DNA of 39,420 bases from Gammaproteobacteria bacterium (lineage in GTDB: Bacteria > Pseudomonadota > Gammaproteobacteria > Steroidobacterales > Steroidobacteraceae): assembly GCA_009692285.1 (NCBI GenBank), contig SHZO01000004.1, forward strand, positions 1 through 39,420. The letters run 5' to 3'. Positions 9,879 to 20,194 of this stretch are shown here, piece after piece; within the stretch, counting starts at the first letter, position 1; the number at the start of each line of letters is the position of its first letter. The notes under the pieces are model-generated. The model was not told the origin of the DNA and searched no databases. It was given only the letters and a program-made list of their open reading frames with translations. The position numbers were made by a program, and so were the translations under genes.

Positions 9879-10730
9879 ATGAAATCAGCTCGCGCACGTG
9901 GCGTGGCAGCGATGTTTATCGCCGTCGCAGTTTTTTCCGTTATGGACGCCCTACTCAAATCACTCTCGACACACTATCCCCCCTTCCAAGTCGGAGCGAT
10001 CCGCGCTTTAGCGTCCCTACCCTTTGTATTAGGGCCACTGTGGTGGCGTAATCGGCTCCACGAAATCATACCGGTACGTTGGTCGTTACATCTTCTGCGC
10101 GGAATATGTGGCGTACTAATGTTGGCAGGATTCATCTACGCTTTGCGCGAAGGTTCTCTCGGGGCGGTGTACTCCCTTTACATGGCGGCTCCACTTTTGA
10201 TTCTTCTCCTGGCGGCATTACTGCTCGGCGAACGTATTTCGTTAAGTCATTGGGGCGCTGTTTTTCTTGGGCTCGCAGGGGTGTTAATCATTTTAAAACC
10301 TAGCTCTAGTGGGCTGCCTTTAGCCGCCGGGCTTGCTGCAACAGGCTCGGCGCTGTGCTATGCAGCAAGCGCTATTCTCACGCGCATACTGTCACGTACC
10401 GAGACCCCCGCAGCACTAGTGCTGTGGTTTCTCGTCATTATTGGGGTGGTATCCCTAGTGCTCAGCCTAGCCACTTGGGTCCCCATACGCAGCTCGCATG
10501 CGGCATTAATCTTTGCTATTGGCTTAAGTGGCGCACTTGGACAGCATTACATTACTCAGGCACTAACGTTAGCACCAGCCTCGGTAGTGGCGCCTATTGA
10601 ATATACCGCGCTGCTCTGGGGGGCAGGCATCGATTGGTTATTTTGGTCTACCAGTCCCAGTATTAGAATGCTCCCCGGCGCATGCTTAGTGGTTGCCGCT
10701 GGTATGTATGTGGCTTGGAGAGAAAGATGA
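9879..10730 (+). CDS. EamA/DMT-superfamily transporter
   Basis: About 10 hydrophobic segments (MFIAVAVFSVMDALLKSL...; GAVYSLYMAAPLLILLLAALLLGERISLSHWGAVFLGLAGVLIILKP). Likely start ATG 9879. Confidence 0.85.
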   Translation: MKSARARGVAAMFIAVAVFSVMDALLKSLSTHYPPFQVGAIRALASLPFVLGPLWWRNRLHEIIPVRWSLHLLRGICGVLMLAGFIYALREGSLGAVYSLYMAAPLLILLLAALLLGERISLSHWGAVFLGLAGVLIILKPSSSGLPLAAGLAATGSALCYAASAILTRILSRTETPAALVLWFLVIIGVVSLVLSLATWVPIRSSHAALIFAIGLSGALGQHYITQALTLAPASVVAPIEYTALLWGAGIDWLFWSTSPSIRMLPGACLVVAAGMYVAWRER

Positions 10731-10800
10731 GACACCCAACCTCGGATCGACGCAGTATTGTCATGCCTGCGTTAGCAACCAACATTTCTTTCGCACTCCT

Positions 10801-11709
10801 ATGAACCTATTAGGTACCTACGCAAAACTCATTGGTGTTGCTGCATTATGGGGAGGTACTTTTATTGCCGGTAGGATTGCTGCGCCACTTCTGCCGCACT
10901 TCACTTTATCAGCGTTACGCTTTTGGACTGCTTTCGGCTTATTGCTACCTGTTCTCTTCATCATTGAAAAGAAACTCCCTCGCCTATGTGTTCGTGATGG
11001 GCTATTTACACTGATGCTCGCGCTAGTAGGCTTAGTCATTTATAACTTACTGTTCTTAGGCGCACTCGAATTAATTCCAGCAAGTCGTACAGCTCTCGTC
11101 GTAGCCCTAAATCCTATTCTCACATCTCTAGGTATGGCCTTGGTTTTTCGTGAAAGACTTGCGCCCCATCGGTGGCTTGGAATTTTGCTTGCCTTAACCG
11201 GCGTTTGCGTCGTGCTAGCCAAAGGCAATCCACTACAAATACTACTTGGCCTAGGACAGGGCGAAGTGCTAATGCTCGGTGGCGCGATGTGTTGGGCTAT
11301 TTATACAATCCTCGGTCGCTTTGCACTTCAGAACGGCAGCTCACTCTCACCGTTGTCAATCACAACGTTCACTACACTGTGGGGGGCCTTAATGCTCTCG
11401 ATTGGAATTCCCTTCGAGTGGGATCAGTGGCAAATCGCCCAATGGGAAGCCGCGGGCTTGCGGCTGCAAGTGATAGGGGCAATTCTGTATCTCGGTGCCG
11501 GCGGCACAGCGCTTGCCTTCGTTTGGTACGCCCAAGGCCTCAAGAGGCTAGGGGCAGCCCACACTGCCGTCTTTAATAACTTGGTGCCGGTGTTCGGCGT
11601 ATTGTTAGGCGCTCTGCTGTTGAGCGAACCTTTGCTGCCCTCCATGATCCTTGGGGGGCTCGTGGCACTGCTGGGTGTGAGCCTCACCAATTGGAACGAA
11701 AAAAAATAA
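10801..11709 (+). CDS. EamA/DMT-superfamily transporter (second copy, divergent)
   Basis: AALWGGTFIAGRIAAPLLPHFTLSALRFW, ALNPILTSLGMALVFRERLAPHRWLGILLALTGVCVVL and duplicated EamA repeats. Likely start ATG 10801. Confidence 0.87.
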   Translation: MNLLGTYAKLIGVAALWGGTFIAGRIAAPLLPHFTLSALRFWTAFGLLLPVLFIIEKKLPRLCVRDGLFTLMLALVGLVIYNLLFLGALELIPASRTALVVALNPILTSLGMALVFRERLAPHRWLGILLALTGVCVVLAKGNPLQILLGLGQGEVLMLGGAMCWAIYTILGRFALQNGSSLSPLSITTFTTLWGALMLSIGIPFEWDQWQIAQWEAAGLRLQVIGAILYLGAGGTALAFVWYAQGLKRLGAAHTAVFNNLVPVFGVLLGALLLSEPLLPSMILGGLVALLGVSLTNWNEKK

Positions 11710-11935
11710 ATCAATCACTTGCAGAAGCAAGCGTATAAACCATGTCATCAATCTATTATAAATGACCCAGCTTAGTACCTCTTGAATTATTAACTATATG
11801 ATTTTAATAGCTTTAGTACAGGTGGTTAATTTTTGACCAAGCCAACAAAAAACTGCGGAAATCACTTAAATTTATGCCTTATTGAGGATGCTTTTAACAA
11901 CGTTATCCACACCCTCTGTGGACGAAATACCAACC

Positions 11936-14164
11936 ATGAATGAATTGATCATCAGAGTCGCCTTAGATACCCCCCTAAGACAACTATTCGACTATTTGCC
12001 CCCTGCAACAGGCTTCGCGGCTGATCCAGGTGTACGCGTGAGCGTCCCGTTTGGACAACAACAGCTCATTGGTATTATTATTTCAATAGAAAATCAATCA
12101 GCCGTTGATATAGCCAAATTAAGACGAATTAATAGGATAATTGACGAAAAACCAGTATTTGATACAGCCTTACTTGGGCTGCTGTCTTGGGCAGCGGATT
12201 ACTATCATCATCCTCTCGGTGAGGTGATCAGCACCGCCTTACCTAAGCTCGCCCGTGAGGGGGCAGCACTATGCGCGCAGTTCCAGTGGTGGAGTCTGAC
12301 CCATGCAGGAAAAACCGCACTTGCTGCAGGGGAGCCTCGCCGCGCCCCAAAGCAATTAGCACTGATGGCCCATTTGGCCCCCCTGTCTCAGGCGAACGTA
12401 GAACACCTCAACGCAAGTCTGCCAGGTTGGCGAGAACCCGCGCGTATGCTGCTGGCACGAGAATGGTTGCAAACAGAAACTCGCGCCATTGATCACAATC
12501 AGGCCACAAGGCCACCCTTGGCTGATGGCCCGAGCGTCTCCTTAATTACTCAACCCACCCCCTCACCCGAACAACAAGCCGCAATCGATGCCATTGGTGA
12601 TCATCAAGCCCCGAAGTATCAAGCTTGGTTACTGCATGGCATCACTGGCAGTGGCAAAACGGAAGTATATCTGCGGTTAACTAAGCAACATCTGGCGCGT
12701 GCACGGCGCGTTTTAATCTTAGTGCCCGAGATTGGTCTCACCCCGCAATTAGTCGGCCGCTTTGCAGCGCGCTTCCCTGACGCAAAATTAGCGATATTGC
12801 ATTCAGGGCTCACTGACAATGAACGCTTAAGTGCATGGCGCTCCGCGCACAGTGGCCATGCTCACATTGTACTTGGTACGCGCTCAGCGGTATTTGCACC
12901 AATCCCTAATTTAGGACTCATCGTCGTCGATGAGGAACACGATGCTTCATTTAAACAACAAGAAGGAGGCTTTCGTTATTCAGCGCGCGATTTAGCCTTG
13001 GTGCGGGCACAAGCTTTAGGCATACCCATTGTGCTGGGCTCTGCTACACCGGCACTGGAATCCTTGCAAAACGTTAAAACGGGTCGCTTCATTCGATTAT
13101 CACTACCGCGCCGCACTGCCAGCGCTCAACCACCGCTGTTGCGCTTAATTGATGTACGTAATGAAAAGGTGCATGCGGGTCTATCAAGTACAGCCATCGC
13201 CGCTATTAAACGTCACTTGGCAGCTGAGGGCCAAGTGTTGGTGTACATCAATCGACGTGGCTATGCGCCCACACTTGCTTGTACTGCCTGTGGTTGGGTT
13301 GCTCCCTGCACAGCCTGTGATGCGCGCATGACAGTGTATCGAAAATCGGACAGGCTGCGCTGCCATCACTGCGGCGCAGATAGGCATTTACCGCGCGAAT
13401 GCCCCCAGTGCGGGTATGCCGTCAAAACAGTAGGCCAAGGGACTGAGCGTGTTGAAGAGTCTTTGGCAGATACTTTCCCCGGTATCGTTATTGCCAGAAT
13501 GGACCGGGACGTAGTACGTCGCAGCGCTGATCTAGAAGCAGTCGTTGCGCAAATCGCCAGTGGCAATGTAAGAATCTTAGTTGGTACTCAGATGGTGGCC
13601 AAAGGGCACGACTTTCCTGCAGTCACGCTTGCCATTGTGCTGAATGCAGACCAAGGCCTGTTCAGTACTGATTTTAGAGCCTCAGAGCGCCTCGCCCAGA
13701 CAATCGTACAAGTAGCAGGAAGAGCTGGGCGTGGCGCCCGCCCAGGCGAAGTATTAATTCAAACGGAATATCCCGAACACCCTTTATTACAAGGTTTACT
13801 AAGCGGGGGCTACGAGGCATTTGCCGCCGCAGCACTGCAAGAACGCGAGGCCGCTACTTGGCCCCCCTTTTCCCATTTAGCCGCACTACGCGCCTCCGGC
13901 ACACAAATTACCGCTGCGATCGAATTTCTCGAAGCCGCACGACTTAGCGCCGGTGCCTACCCTACCCCAATTCGACTACTAGGGCCGGCACCCGCGGCTA
14001 TGGCTAAACGCGCCGACCGACATCACGCCCAATTACTCATTGAAAGTGCTGATCGTAGGGCACTGCACAGATTCTTGCGCGACTGGCTACGGCAAGTAGC
14101 GACACTACCTGAGGCGCGCCGCGTGCGCTGGGCGCTCGATGTGGATCCGCTAGAACTCTTCTGA
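11936..14164 (+). CDS. priA: Primosomal protein N' (replication restart helicase)
   Basis: GITGSGKTEVYLRL Walker A, VVDEEHDASFKQQEG, CTACGW...CTACDAR...CHHCG...CPQCG zinc motifs, ILVGTQMVAKGHDFPAVT. Likely start ATG 11936; the track extends to a TTG at 11882. Confidence 0.96.
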   Translation: MNELIIRVALDTPLRQLFDYLPPATGFAADPGVRVSVPFGQQQLIGIIISIENQSAVDIAKLRRINRIIDEKPVFDTALLGLLSWAADYYHHPLGEVISTALPKLAREGAALCAQFQWWSLTHAGKTALAAGEPRRAPKQLALMAHLAPLSQANVEHLNASLPGWREPARMLLAREWLQTETRAIDHNQATRPPLADGPSVSLITQPTPSPEQQAAIDAIGDHQAPKYQAWLLHGITGSGKTEVYLRLTKQHLARARRVLILVPEIGLTPQLVGRFAARFPDAKLAILHSGLTDNERLSAWRSAHSGHAHIVLGTRSAVFAPIPNLGLIVVDEEHDASFKQQEGGFRYSARDLALVRAQALGIPIVLGSATPALESLQNVKTGRFIRLSLPRRTASAQPPLLRLIDVRNEKVHAGLSSTAIAAIKRHLAAEGQVLVYINRRGYAPTLACTACGWVAPCTACDARMTVYRKSDRLRCHHCGADRHLPRECPQCGYAVKTVGQGTERVEESLADTFPGIVIARMDRDVVRRSADLEAVVAQIASGNVRILVGTQMVAKGHDFPAVTLAIVLNADQGLFSTDFRASERLAQTIVQVAGRAGRGARPGEVLIQTEYPEHPLLQGLLSGGYEAFAAAALQEREAATWPPFSHLAALRASGTQITAAIEFLEAARLSAGAYPTPIRLLGPAPAAMAKRADRHHAQLLIESADRRALHRFLRDWLRQVATLPEARRVRWALDVDPLELF

Positions 14165-14237
14165 GGCGGTAGAATTGCGGCTGTAACAATTATTTATTTT
14201 AAAATCCTCTTTTAAATTAATTAGAGAAGCCTCACGC

Positions 14238-16010
14238 GTGAAAATTGAACTTGAAAAAATACTGCAGCGTGCAGTTCACTCCTTAGAAGGCTCTCTACTG
14301 CCTTCGGCTATCGACCCGCAATGGATTACGGTCGAACGAACGCGGGATATACAACATGGCGATTTTGCTTCGAATATTGCCATGCGCTTGGCAAAGAGTG
14401 CGGCGCGTAGCCCACGCGAACTCGCTCAAGCGATTATTTCCGCACTGCCAATGAACTCAATGATCGAACGCACGGAATTGGCCGGCGCGGGTTTCATAAA
14501 CTTCTTTTTGCGTAAAGATATATTTGCGCATGAATTAGCTCGCGTGCATGAGTTAGGCGAAAATTATGGCCGCGTAACGTCGCCCACCCCCACCAAAGTA
14601 TTATTGGAATTTGTGTCAGCAAACCCTACAGGTCCAATGCATGTAGGCCACGGTCGACAGGCTGCTTACGGAGATGCTCTCGCGAATCTGCTTGCTGCAG
14701 CTGGTAATGAAGTTTCACGTGAATACTACATCAATGATTCTGGTCGACAAACTGAAATTTTAGCGGTCTCAGTGTGGCTACGCTATTTAGAAGTCTGCGG
14801 GGAGACTCTCAAGTTCCCCATGAACGGGTATCGTGGTGATTATATTTTGCCAGTAGCAAAAAATATCTATGAGTCTCAAGGTAATAATTTACGTCATCCG
14901 GCGCACATTGTCTTTACAGATCTCCCCTTAGATGCTCCACAAGGCGACAAAGACCAATATATTGATGCATTAATTACCCGCGCTCGCAGCTTAATTGGCG
15001 AGTCTTCGTGGCAATCACTACTCAGTTGTGCTTTGAGCGATATGATAGTTGAGATTCGAGAAGATTTAACCGCCTTAGGTGTCTGCTTCGATCGCTGGAC
15101 TTCGGAGCGCGAATTTGCTGCCAGCGGCGCTATTGACCGCGCTTTAGAACGATTGAGAACTAAAGACCTGCTCTACATTAAAGATGGTGCAGAGTGGTTT
15201 AGAGCCACTGCATTTGGCGATGATGAAGACCGTGTTGTCGTACGTGAAAATGGCGTCAAAACTTATTTTGCCTCAGATATTGCCTATCATTTGGATAAGC
15301 GTGAGCGTGGATATGACACCCTGATTGATGTACTTGGGGCTGATCACCATGGTTATGTCGCACGACTACGCGGTGGCCTACAGGCATTTGGCCATTCAGA
15401 GGAGTGTTTAGAAGTTTGTCTCATCCAACTTGTAAGCCTTTATCGAAACGGTGTAAAACTTTCGATGGGTAAACGTGAAGCCACTTTTGTCACACTGCGA
15501 AAATTACGCGAAGAAGTTGGTAATGATGCCTGCCGTTTATTTTATCTTATGCGTAGTAATGACCAACCGCTTGATTTTGATCTGGAACTTGCAAAATCTA
15601 AATCTAATGAAAATCCTGTCTTCTATATACAGTATGCGCATGCGCGAGTCGCTAGCGTCATGAAAGAACTCGGCGCCCGAGGAATTAGTTACGAGCCTAC
15701 GAAAGCACAGCAGTTGGTACTACGTCCTAGTAGTACTGTGCTGGCTAGCGAGCCAGCACAAGCCATGTTAGCTAGTTTGTCGCGTTACCCTGAAATGATT
15801 CAACATGCGGCTACGCAGCGCGCTCCTCATATACTGGTGCATTACTTGCGTGATTTAGCCACAACTTTGCATTCTTTTTACAACGCAGAGCGTGTGCTTG
15901 TGCCTGAAGACGACCAGCGATATGCGCGTGTTTACGCTCTACTCGGCGTGCAGAGAGCGTTAAGAAATGGTCTAGAAATATTAGGTGTCTCAGCACCGGA
16001 GTCTATGTGA
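14238..16010 (+). CDS. argS: Arginyl-tRNA synthetase
   Basis: 590 aa; EFVSANPTGPMHVGHGRQAAYGDALANLL (HIGH-type), VLGADHHGYVARLRGG, and an anticodon-binding C-terminus. Confidence 0.97.
   Translation: MKIELEKILQRAVHSLEGSLLPSAIDPQWITVERTRDIQHGDFASNIAMRLAKSAARSPRELAQAIISALPMNSMIERTELAGAGFINFFLRKDIFAHELARVHELGENYGRVTSPTPTKVLLEFVSANPTGPMHVGHGRQAAYGDALANLLAAAGNEVSREYYINDSGRQTEILAVSVWLRYLEVCGETLKFPMNGYRGDYILPVAKNIYESQGNNLRHPAHIVFTDLPLDAPQGDKDQYIDALITRARSLIGESSWQSLLSCALSDMIVEIREDLTALGVCFDRWTSEREFAASGAIDRALERLRTKDLLYIKDGAEWFRATAFGDDEDRVVVRENGVKTYFASDIAYHLDKRERGYDTLIDVLGADHHGYVARLRGGLQAFGHSEECLEVCLIQLVSLYRNGVKLSMGKREATFVTLRKLREEVGNDACRLFYLMRSNDQPLDFDLELAKSKSNENPVFYIQYAHARVASVMKELGARGISYEPTKAQQLVLRPSSTVLASEPAQAMLASLSRYPEMIQHAATQRAPHILVHYLRDLATTLHSFYNAERVLVPEDDQRYARVYALLGVQRALRNGLEILGVSAPESM
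15737..15760. repeat. Perfect inverted repeat inside argS
   Basis: TGTGCTGGCT-agcg-AGCCAGCACA: 10-bp perfect stem with 4-nt loop. Confidence 0.8.
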
Positions 16011-16594
16011 ACACACCGATCGGTCGCGACTTCAAACGTAGTCAAAAACGCAGTAGCTTTGAATTTAATTTTGGTAAAGAATTCTGGGCAGGGCTAATCA
16101 TAGGGCTAACGTTTGCCGCAACAGGTTTAATATTTCAACAACGAAATATAGATGCAAATTTACGAATAGCACGTGATGGCTTAAATCCCACAGATAGCCT
16201 GCGTGTCAAGGGAGTAGGAAATGACGCTGCGTTAGAACCCCTTGAAGATAATTCTCAGAAATTAGATTTTTATGATCGTCTGAAAACTTTAGAAGTTGTG
16301 ATACCAGAGATTGAAAATAACGTCCAAGGTGACCTCCCAAACAACCCTGTAGAGAGACCCGGTAGTTATGTTTTACAGCCAGGGGTCTACGCCAAGGAGG
16401 CCGACGCCGAGCGCCTTCGAGCGCAACTCCAGCGTCTCGGAGTAGAGGCAACCGTACAGCCACTCACCTTTGACACTAATGTATACCATCAAGTTCGCAT
16501 TGGACCCATGACAGATTTAAAGGTCTTGAATAGCATTCGTGCAAAATTAAATGCCGTACAAATACAGCCCGTTTTAATTCGATTGGGCGACTGA
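16007..16594 (+). CDS. SPOR-domain cell-division protein (FtsN-like)
   Basis: One TM helix (FWAGLIIGLTFAATGLIF) and C-terminal SPOR domain (YVLQPGVYAKEADAERLRAQLQRLGVEATVQPL...VRIGPM). ATGA overlap with argS. Confidence 0.85.
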   Translation: MNTPIGRDFKRSQKRSSFEFNFGKEFWAGLIIGLTFAATGLIFQQRNIDANLRIARDGLNPTDSLRVKGVGNDAALEPLEDNSQKLDFYDRLKTLEVVIPEIENNVQGDLPNNPVERPGSYVLQPGVYAKEADAERLRAQLQRLGVEATVQPLTFDTNVYHQVRIGPMTDLKVLNSIRAKLNAVQIQPVLIRLGD

Positions 16595-16609
16595 GAGATC
16601 TGAAAAACT

Positions 16610-17986
16610 TTAAAGCTTATCTTCTTCGCTTACACGGAAACTAATGCCTAAGGTACGCAACTTGCGGTATAAATGAGTACGCTCCATTTTTACACGCTTA
16701 GCTAATTGAGTGACCTTTCCATGACATAACAGCAGCTGTTGCTTTAAATAAGCACGTTCAAAATGCTCGCGGGCCTCACGTAATGGAAGTGAAAGTAAAT
16801 CCCGATCTAGAAAAGTAGCGCTTAACGGGATTTGCCTAACGAGCTGTTGATCAACTTCATCTAGACTGATCTCTTCTTGGCCAGTTTGTAATAACAAGCG
16901 ATGCACTAAACTACGCAACTCTTGCAAATTTCCTGGCCAAGGATAATGGCGCAACCTATTTTGTGCAGCCACGCTAAATCGCCTAAAAGGCACTCTTTGA
17001 TTTTCAACTAGAAAATCAATGTACTCGCTCAGAAGCGCAGAGACATCTTCCGGATGCGCACGGAGGGGCGGAACAATGACTATTAGCGTATTTAGTAAGG
17101 TTAATAAGTCATGGCGAACACAGAGCTGTTCCTTAATTTTACCAGTGCTTTCTTCCTGCAACATCACCCCCGGCACTGCCGAAGATAGCACCCGGGCGGT
17201 AAAGGGACGTTTTTGTGTTTCGCCAAGTCGCGAGAATTCACCAGTGCTTAATACACCAAACAATATACGTTGCGCTGCGGGAGGCAAATCGCCCAATTCA
17301 TTTAGGAATAAAGTGCCATCACAAGATTTTTCTAATAAACCTAATGCAGAGCCCTGCCCTAGAAGCAATACTTCTAAGTCAATTTCACGCAAAATACTAG
17401 CTACAACGCTAATAAAAGGGCCCTCCGCTCGTGCACTATTATCATGTAAAAACCGCGCAAAAGATTCCCGCCCTGTATTTGACTCGCCCACCAGCACTAC
17501 TGGCGCAACCCGAGTAGCGAAATCAGACAGTTGCAATCGTAGCTTCTTTATTAGGGGACTATGACCAATAGGTTTAGAGCTGATGTTTCGTAATTTATTT
17601 GCACCCAACTGTTTACGGTTAAACTCTAATGCACGTTGAACAGTACGCAATAACTTCGCTAGAGACAGTGGCTTCTCAACATAATCAAAAGCGCCTAAGC
17701 GAGTGGCATCAACGGCAGTTTCAATCGTCCCATGGCCTGAAATCATCACGATAGAGCAAGTTGAATGAGAGTCGTTCACCCACTCTTTTAATAACGTAAT
17801 ACCATCAATATCTGGCATCCAAATATCAAGCAATATTAGTTCTGGGGAGTAGTCAATTCGCAGCTTGCGTGCATGTTCTGCATTAGTAGCAACTTCAACC
17901 TCATAGCCTTCTTCAGAAAGAATTTCTTTTAATAAACTACGAATCTCAGACTCATCGTCAACAACTAAAATTTTTCCTAAGAACAT
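16610..17986 (-). CDS. ntrX: NtrX-like response regulator with degenerate AAA+ domain
   Basis: Receiver domain intact (ILVVDDESEIR, LILLDIWMPDIDG, SGHGTIETAV, EKPLS). Fis-type HTH present (VTQLAKRVKMERTHLYRKLRTLGI). Lies directly downstream of ntrY. Confidence 0.85.
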   Translation of the reverse strand: MFLGKILVVDDESEIRSLLKEILSEEGYEVEVATNAEHARKLRIDYSPELILLDIWMPDIDGITLLKEWVNDSHSTCSIVMISGHGTIETAVDATRLGAFDYVEKPLSLAKLLRTVQRALEFNRKQLGANKLRNISSKPIGHSPLIKKLRLQLSDFATRVAPVVLVGESNTGRESFARFLHDNSARAEGPFISVVASILREIDLEVLLLGQGSALGLLEKSCDGTLFLNELGDLPPAAQRILFGVLSTGEFSRLGETQKRPFTARVLSSAVPGVMLQEESTGKIKEQLCVRHDLLTLLNTLIVIVPPLRAHPEDVSALLSEYIDFLVENQRVPFRRFSVAAQNRLRHYPWPGNLQELRSLVHRLLLQTGQEEISLDEVDQQLVRQIPLSATFLDRDLLSLPLREAREHFERAYLKQQLLLCHGKVTQLAKRVKMERTHLYRKLRTLGISFRVSEEDKL

Positions 17987-18004
17987 ATTTTTTCCCTTAC
18001 TACG

Positions 18005-20194
18005 CTAGGACAGTCGCTCTGGAAGTGGCAACATAACACGAATTCGGGCACCGCCCGAAATTAAATTTTCTGCATAAATGTGTCCTCCGTGATCAGAAAC
18101 AATTTTTTTAACTATTGCTAAACCAAGCCCAGTACCTCGAGATTTACTGGTTACATAAGGATCAAAGATATGTTCGATCATCTCCAATGGGAACCCCAGT
18201 CCATTATCAGAGACACTAATCTGCGCAAAATACTGTTTTCCGACTTGGATCTGCTCACTAATGACCTCGAGACGAGCCGCTTTTACTGTCTCTAGCGCCT
18301 CAATCGCATTAGTGAATAGGTTGTTAAGCACCTGCCTGACTCGCCCCTGATCAGCGTGCAGCATTTCTAGGCCTGGATCTAATATAACTTGGATAACTAT
18401 TGCTGTTTCCTGAGTACGATATAAATCAAGTACTTCATTCACTAATGCATTTAAGTTAAATGGAGATACTTCTATGAGTGATCCTCGAGCGTATTCCGTG
18501 AAGTCATCCACCATCTTTTTGAGCGATTCCACTTGATTGATAATAGTCTGGGTTGAACGCTCCACAAGGTCAGTATCTGAAGCGCTAAGATTAGGTAACA
18601 AGCGACGCCGTATACGCTCAGCTGATAACTGGATAGGAGTCAAAGGATTTTTAATTTCATGCGCAAGTCGACGAGCAACTTCGCCCCAAGCTGCATCGCG
18701 CTGCGCATGCAGCAAATTAGTTACGTCATCAAAAACAATGACATAATGTTTCTTTTCCTTATTTACCTGCGGCAGCGCTACACAAGCACATACTAAAATT
18801 CTCGGCGATGCGGAGGCAGCATCTCCGCGTATTTCGATCTGTTCGCGCCACTCATCACGTCCAGCAGAAAAACGCTGGCTAATATCCTGTGCAAATTGGT
18901 GCAGACGATCATCGCTTCCACTAATCTGACTTAAGAAATGTCCTGCGCTTTTACCTAAATCTACGCCTAAAATACTGCCTGCTGCCTCATTTGCTATCTG
19001 AAGAACCAGATTTCTATCTATCGTAATCACGCCAGTTGAAAGCCGCGCTAATATAATGGCAAGTTGCGTCCTCTCACGCTCTACGACTTTTTGACTGCGC
19101 TCTGTTTCAGCTCGCGCTTGACTTAAACGAGTAGTCATATCATTAAATGAATCAACTAAGAACCCCATCTCATCCTTTGAAGTCACGGGTACTTTAGTAG
19201 ACAAATCTCCATCTGCTACAGCCCGTGTACCAATCATAAGATTGCGCACTGGACGAAACAGTACTTCTGCGAAATAAATAGCCCCATAGATACCTGCAAG
19301 CAACGTAACTAATAGCACTAAAGTAAGAGTAAAGCGAAAACTATATTTTAGCGGCTCACGCAAGGCCACTAAATCACCATACTGGGAGTAGGAACGCTGC
19401 ACTGCGTCAGTAAGCTCAGCAAATTGGCGTGGCAAGTCGTAAGTTACCATTACAAATCGTATTGCGTTATTCCTGGCATCGCTACTTTTAATTTGTGCCC
19501 CTGTACGAATTAAATAGAGAGAATCTTTAATAGGCTCCAAACTCACATATGTATTACTACCACTAATTTGTCTAACTAGATCTTCAGGTGCTCTTATAGA
19601 TTTCACATCCGACATAGTCACGCTGCTGATTCCAATAATCTGCTGATGTTCTCCGTACATAACTATTTCTGAAGCACCAGAACTGCGCAATTCTTCATCT
19701 AGCTTTAAAATAGATTCTGCTGTACTAAGACGCGCTATTTGTTGCGCAAAAGTCTCTGTACGCAAACCATATTCTCGCATACGTAACTCTAAGGCTGAGC
19801 GTGAAAGTTTCACCGCATCATTGAGTCCCTGCTTAATTTCAACTTTAAACCAACTATCGATCCCACGGTTTAGGAAACTAAGCGAGAAAAAATATACCGT
19901 TAGCAATGGTAATGCGACTAATATAATAAATGCACCCGTTGTCCGCGCCGTGAGTTTAGAGCCAGATACATTGTTCTGGTAAGCAATAAGTAGTTGGCGT
20001 GCTTTACGTAAAACTAATACTAATAGTATAAGTACAGCAACTGAACTACCTACCAAAAACCATAGTTGCAATCGACTAAATTGATTCGAATTCTGTGCTG
20101 AGAGCGACAGGCTCAATAATGAGCCAACCACTACAGCAATCCAAATCGTGGCTAGTACTTTTGGTTTATATCGAGTTAGCGTATCAACGGCCAT
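18005..20194 (-). CDS. ntrY: NtrY-like sensor histidine kinase
   Basis: N-terminal TM segments, HAMP (PVRNLMIGTRAVADGDLSTKVPV), PAS, H-box RRLAHEIKNPLTPIQLSAERIRRR, SRGTGLGLAIVKKIV. Likely start at MAVDTL; the track extends to 20221. Confidence 0.92.
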   Translation of the reverse strand: MAVDTLTRYKPKVLATIWIAVVVGSLLSLSLSAQNSNQFSRLQLWFLVGSSVAVLILLVLVLRKARQLLIAYQNNVSGSKLTARTTGAFIILVALPLLTVYFFSLSFLNRGIDSWFKVEIKQGLNDAVKLSRSALELRMREYGLRTETFAQQIARLSTAESILKLDEELRSSGASEIVMYGEHQQIIGISSVTMSDVKSIRAPEDLVRQISGSNTYVSLEPIKDSLYLIRTGAQIKSSDARNNAIRFVMVTYDLPRQFAELTDAVQRSYSQYGDLVALREPLKYSFRFTLTLVLLVTLLAGIYGAIYFAEVLFRPVRNLMIGTRAVADGDLSTKVPVTSKDEMGFLVDSFNDMTTRLSQARAETERSQKVVERERTQLAIILARLSTGVITIDRNLVLQIANEAAGSILGVDLGKSAGHFLSQISGSDDRLHQFAQDISQRFSAGRDEWREQIEIRGDAASASPRILVCACVALPQVNKEKKHYVIVFDDVTNLLHAQRDAAWGEVARRLAHEIKNPLTPIQLSAERIRRRLLPNLSASDTDLVERSTQTIINQVESLKKMVDDFTEYARGSLIEVSPFNLNALVNEVLDLYRTQETAIVIQVILDPGLEMLHADQGRVRQVLNNLFTNAIEALETVKAARLEVISEQIQVGKQYFAQISVSDNGLGFPLEMIEHIFDPYVTSKSRGTGLGLAIVKKIVSDHGGHIYAENLISGGARIRVMLPLPERLS

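Noticed and set aside
11172-11576. Plus-strand 134-aa ORF in an alternate frame
   Set aside because: Entirely inside the EamA transporter gene; low-complexity composition, no domain.
11718-11731. Short hairpin CTTGC-agaa-GCAAG after the second EamA gene as a terminator
   Set aside because: Only a 5-bp stem and no T tract.
17019-17564. Plus-strand 181-aa ORF
   Set aside because: Antisense to ntrX, which has clear receiver and HTH domains; no domain on the antisense product.
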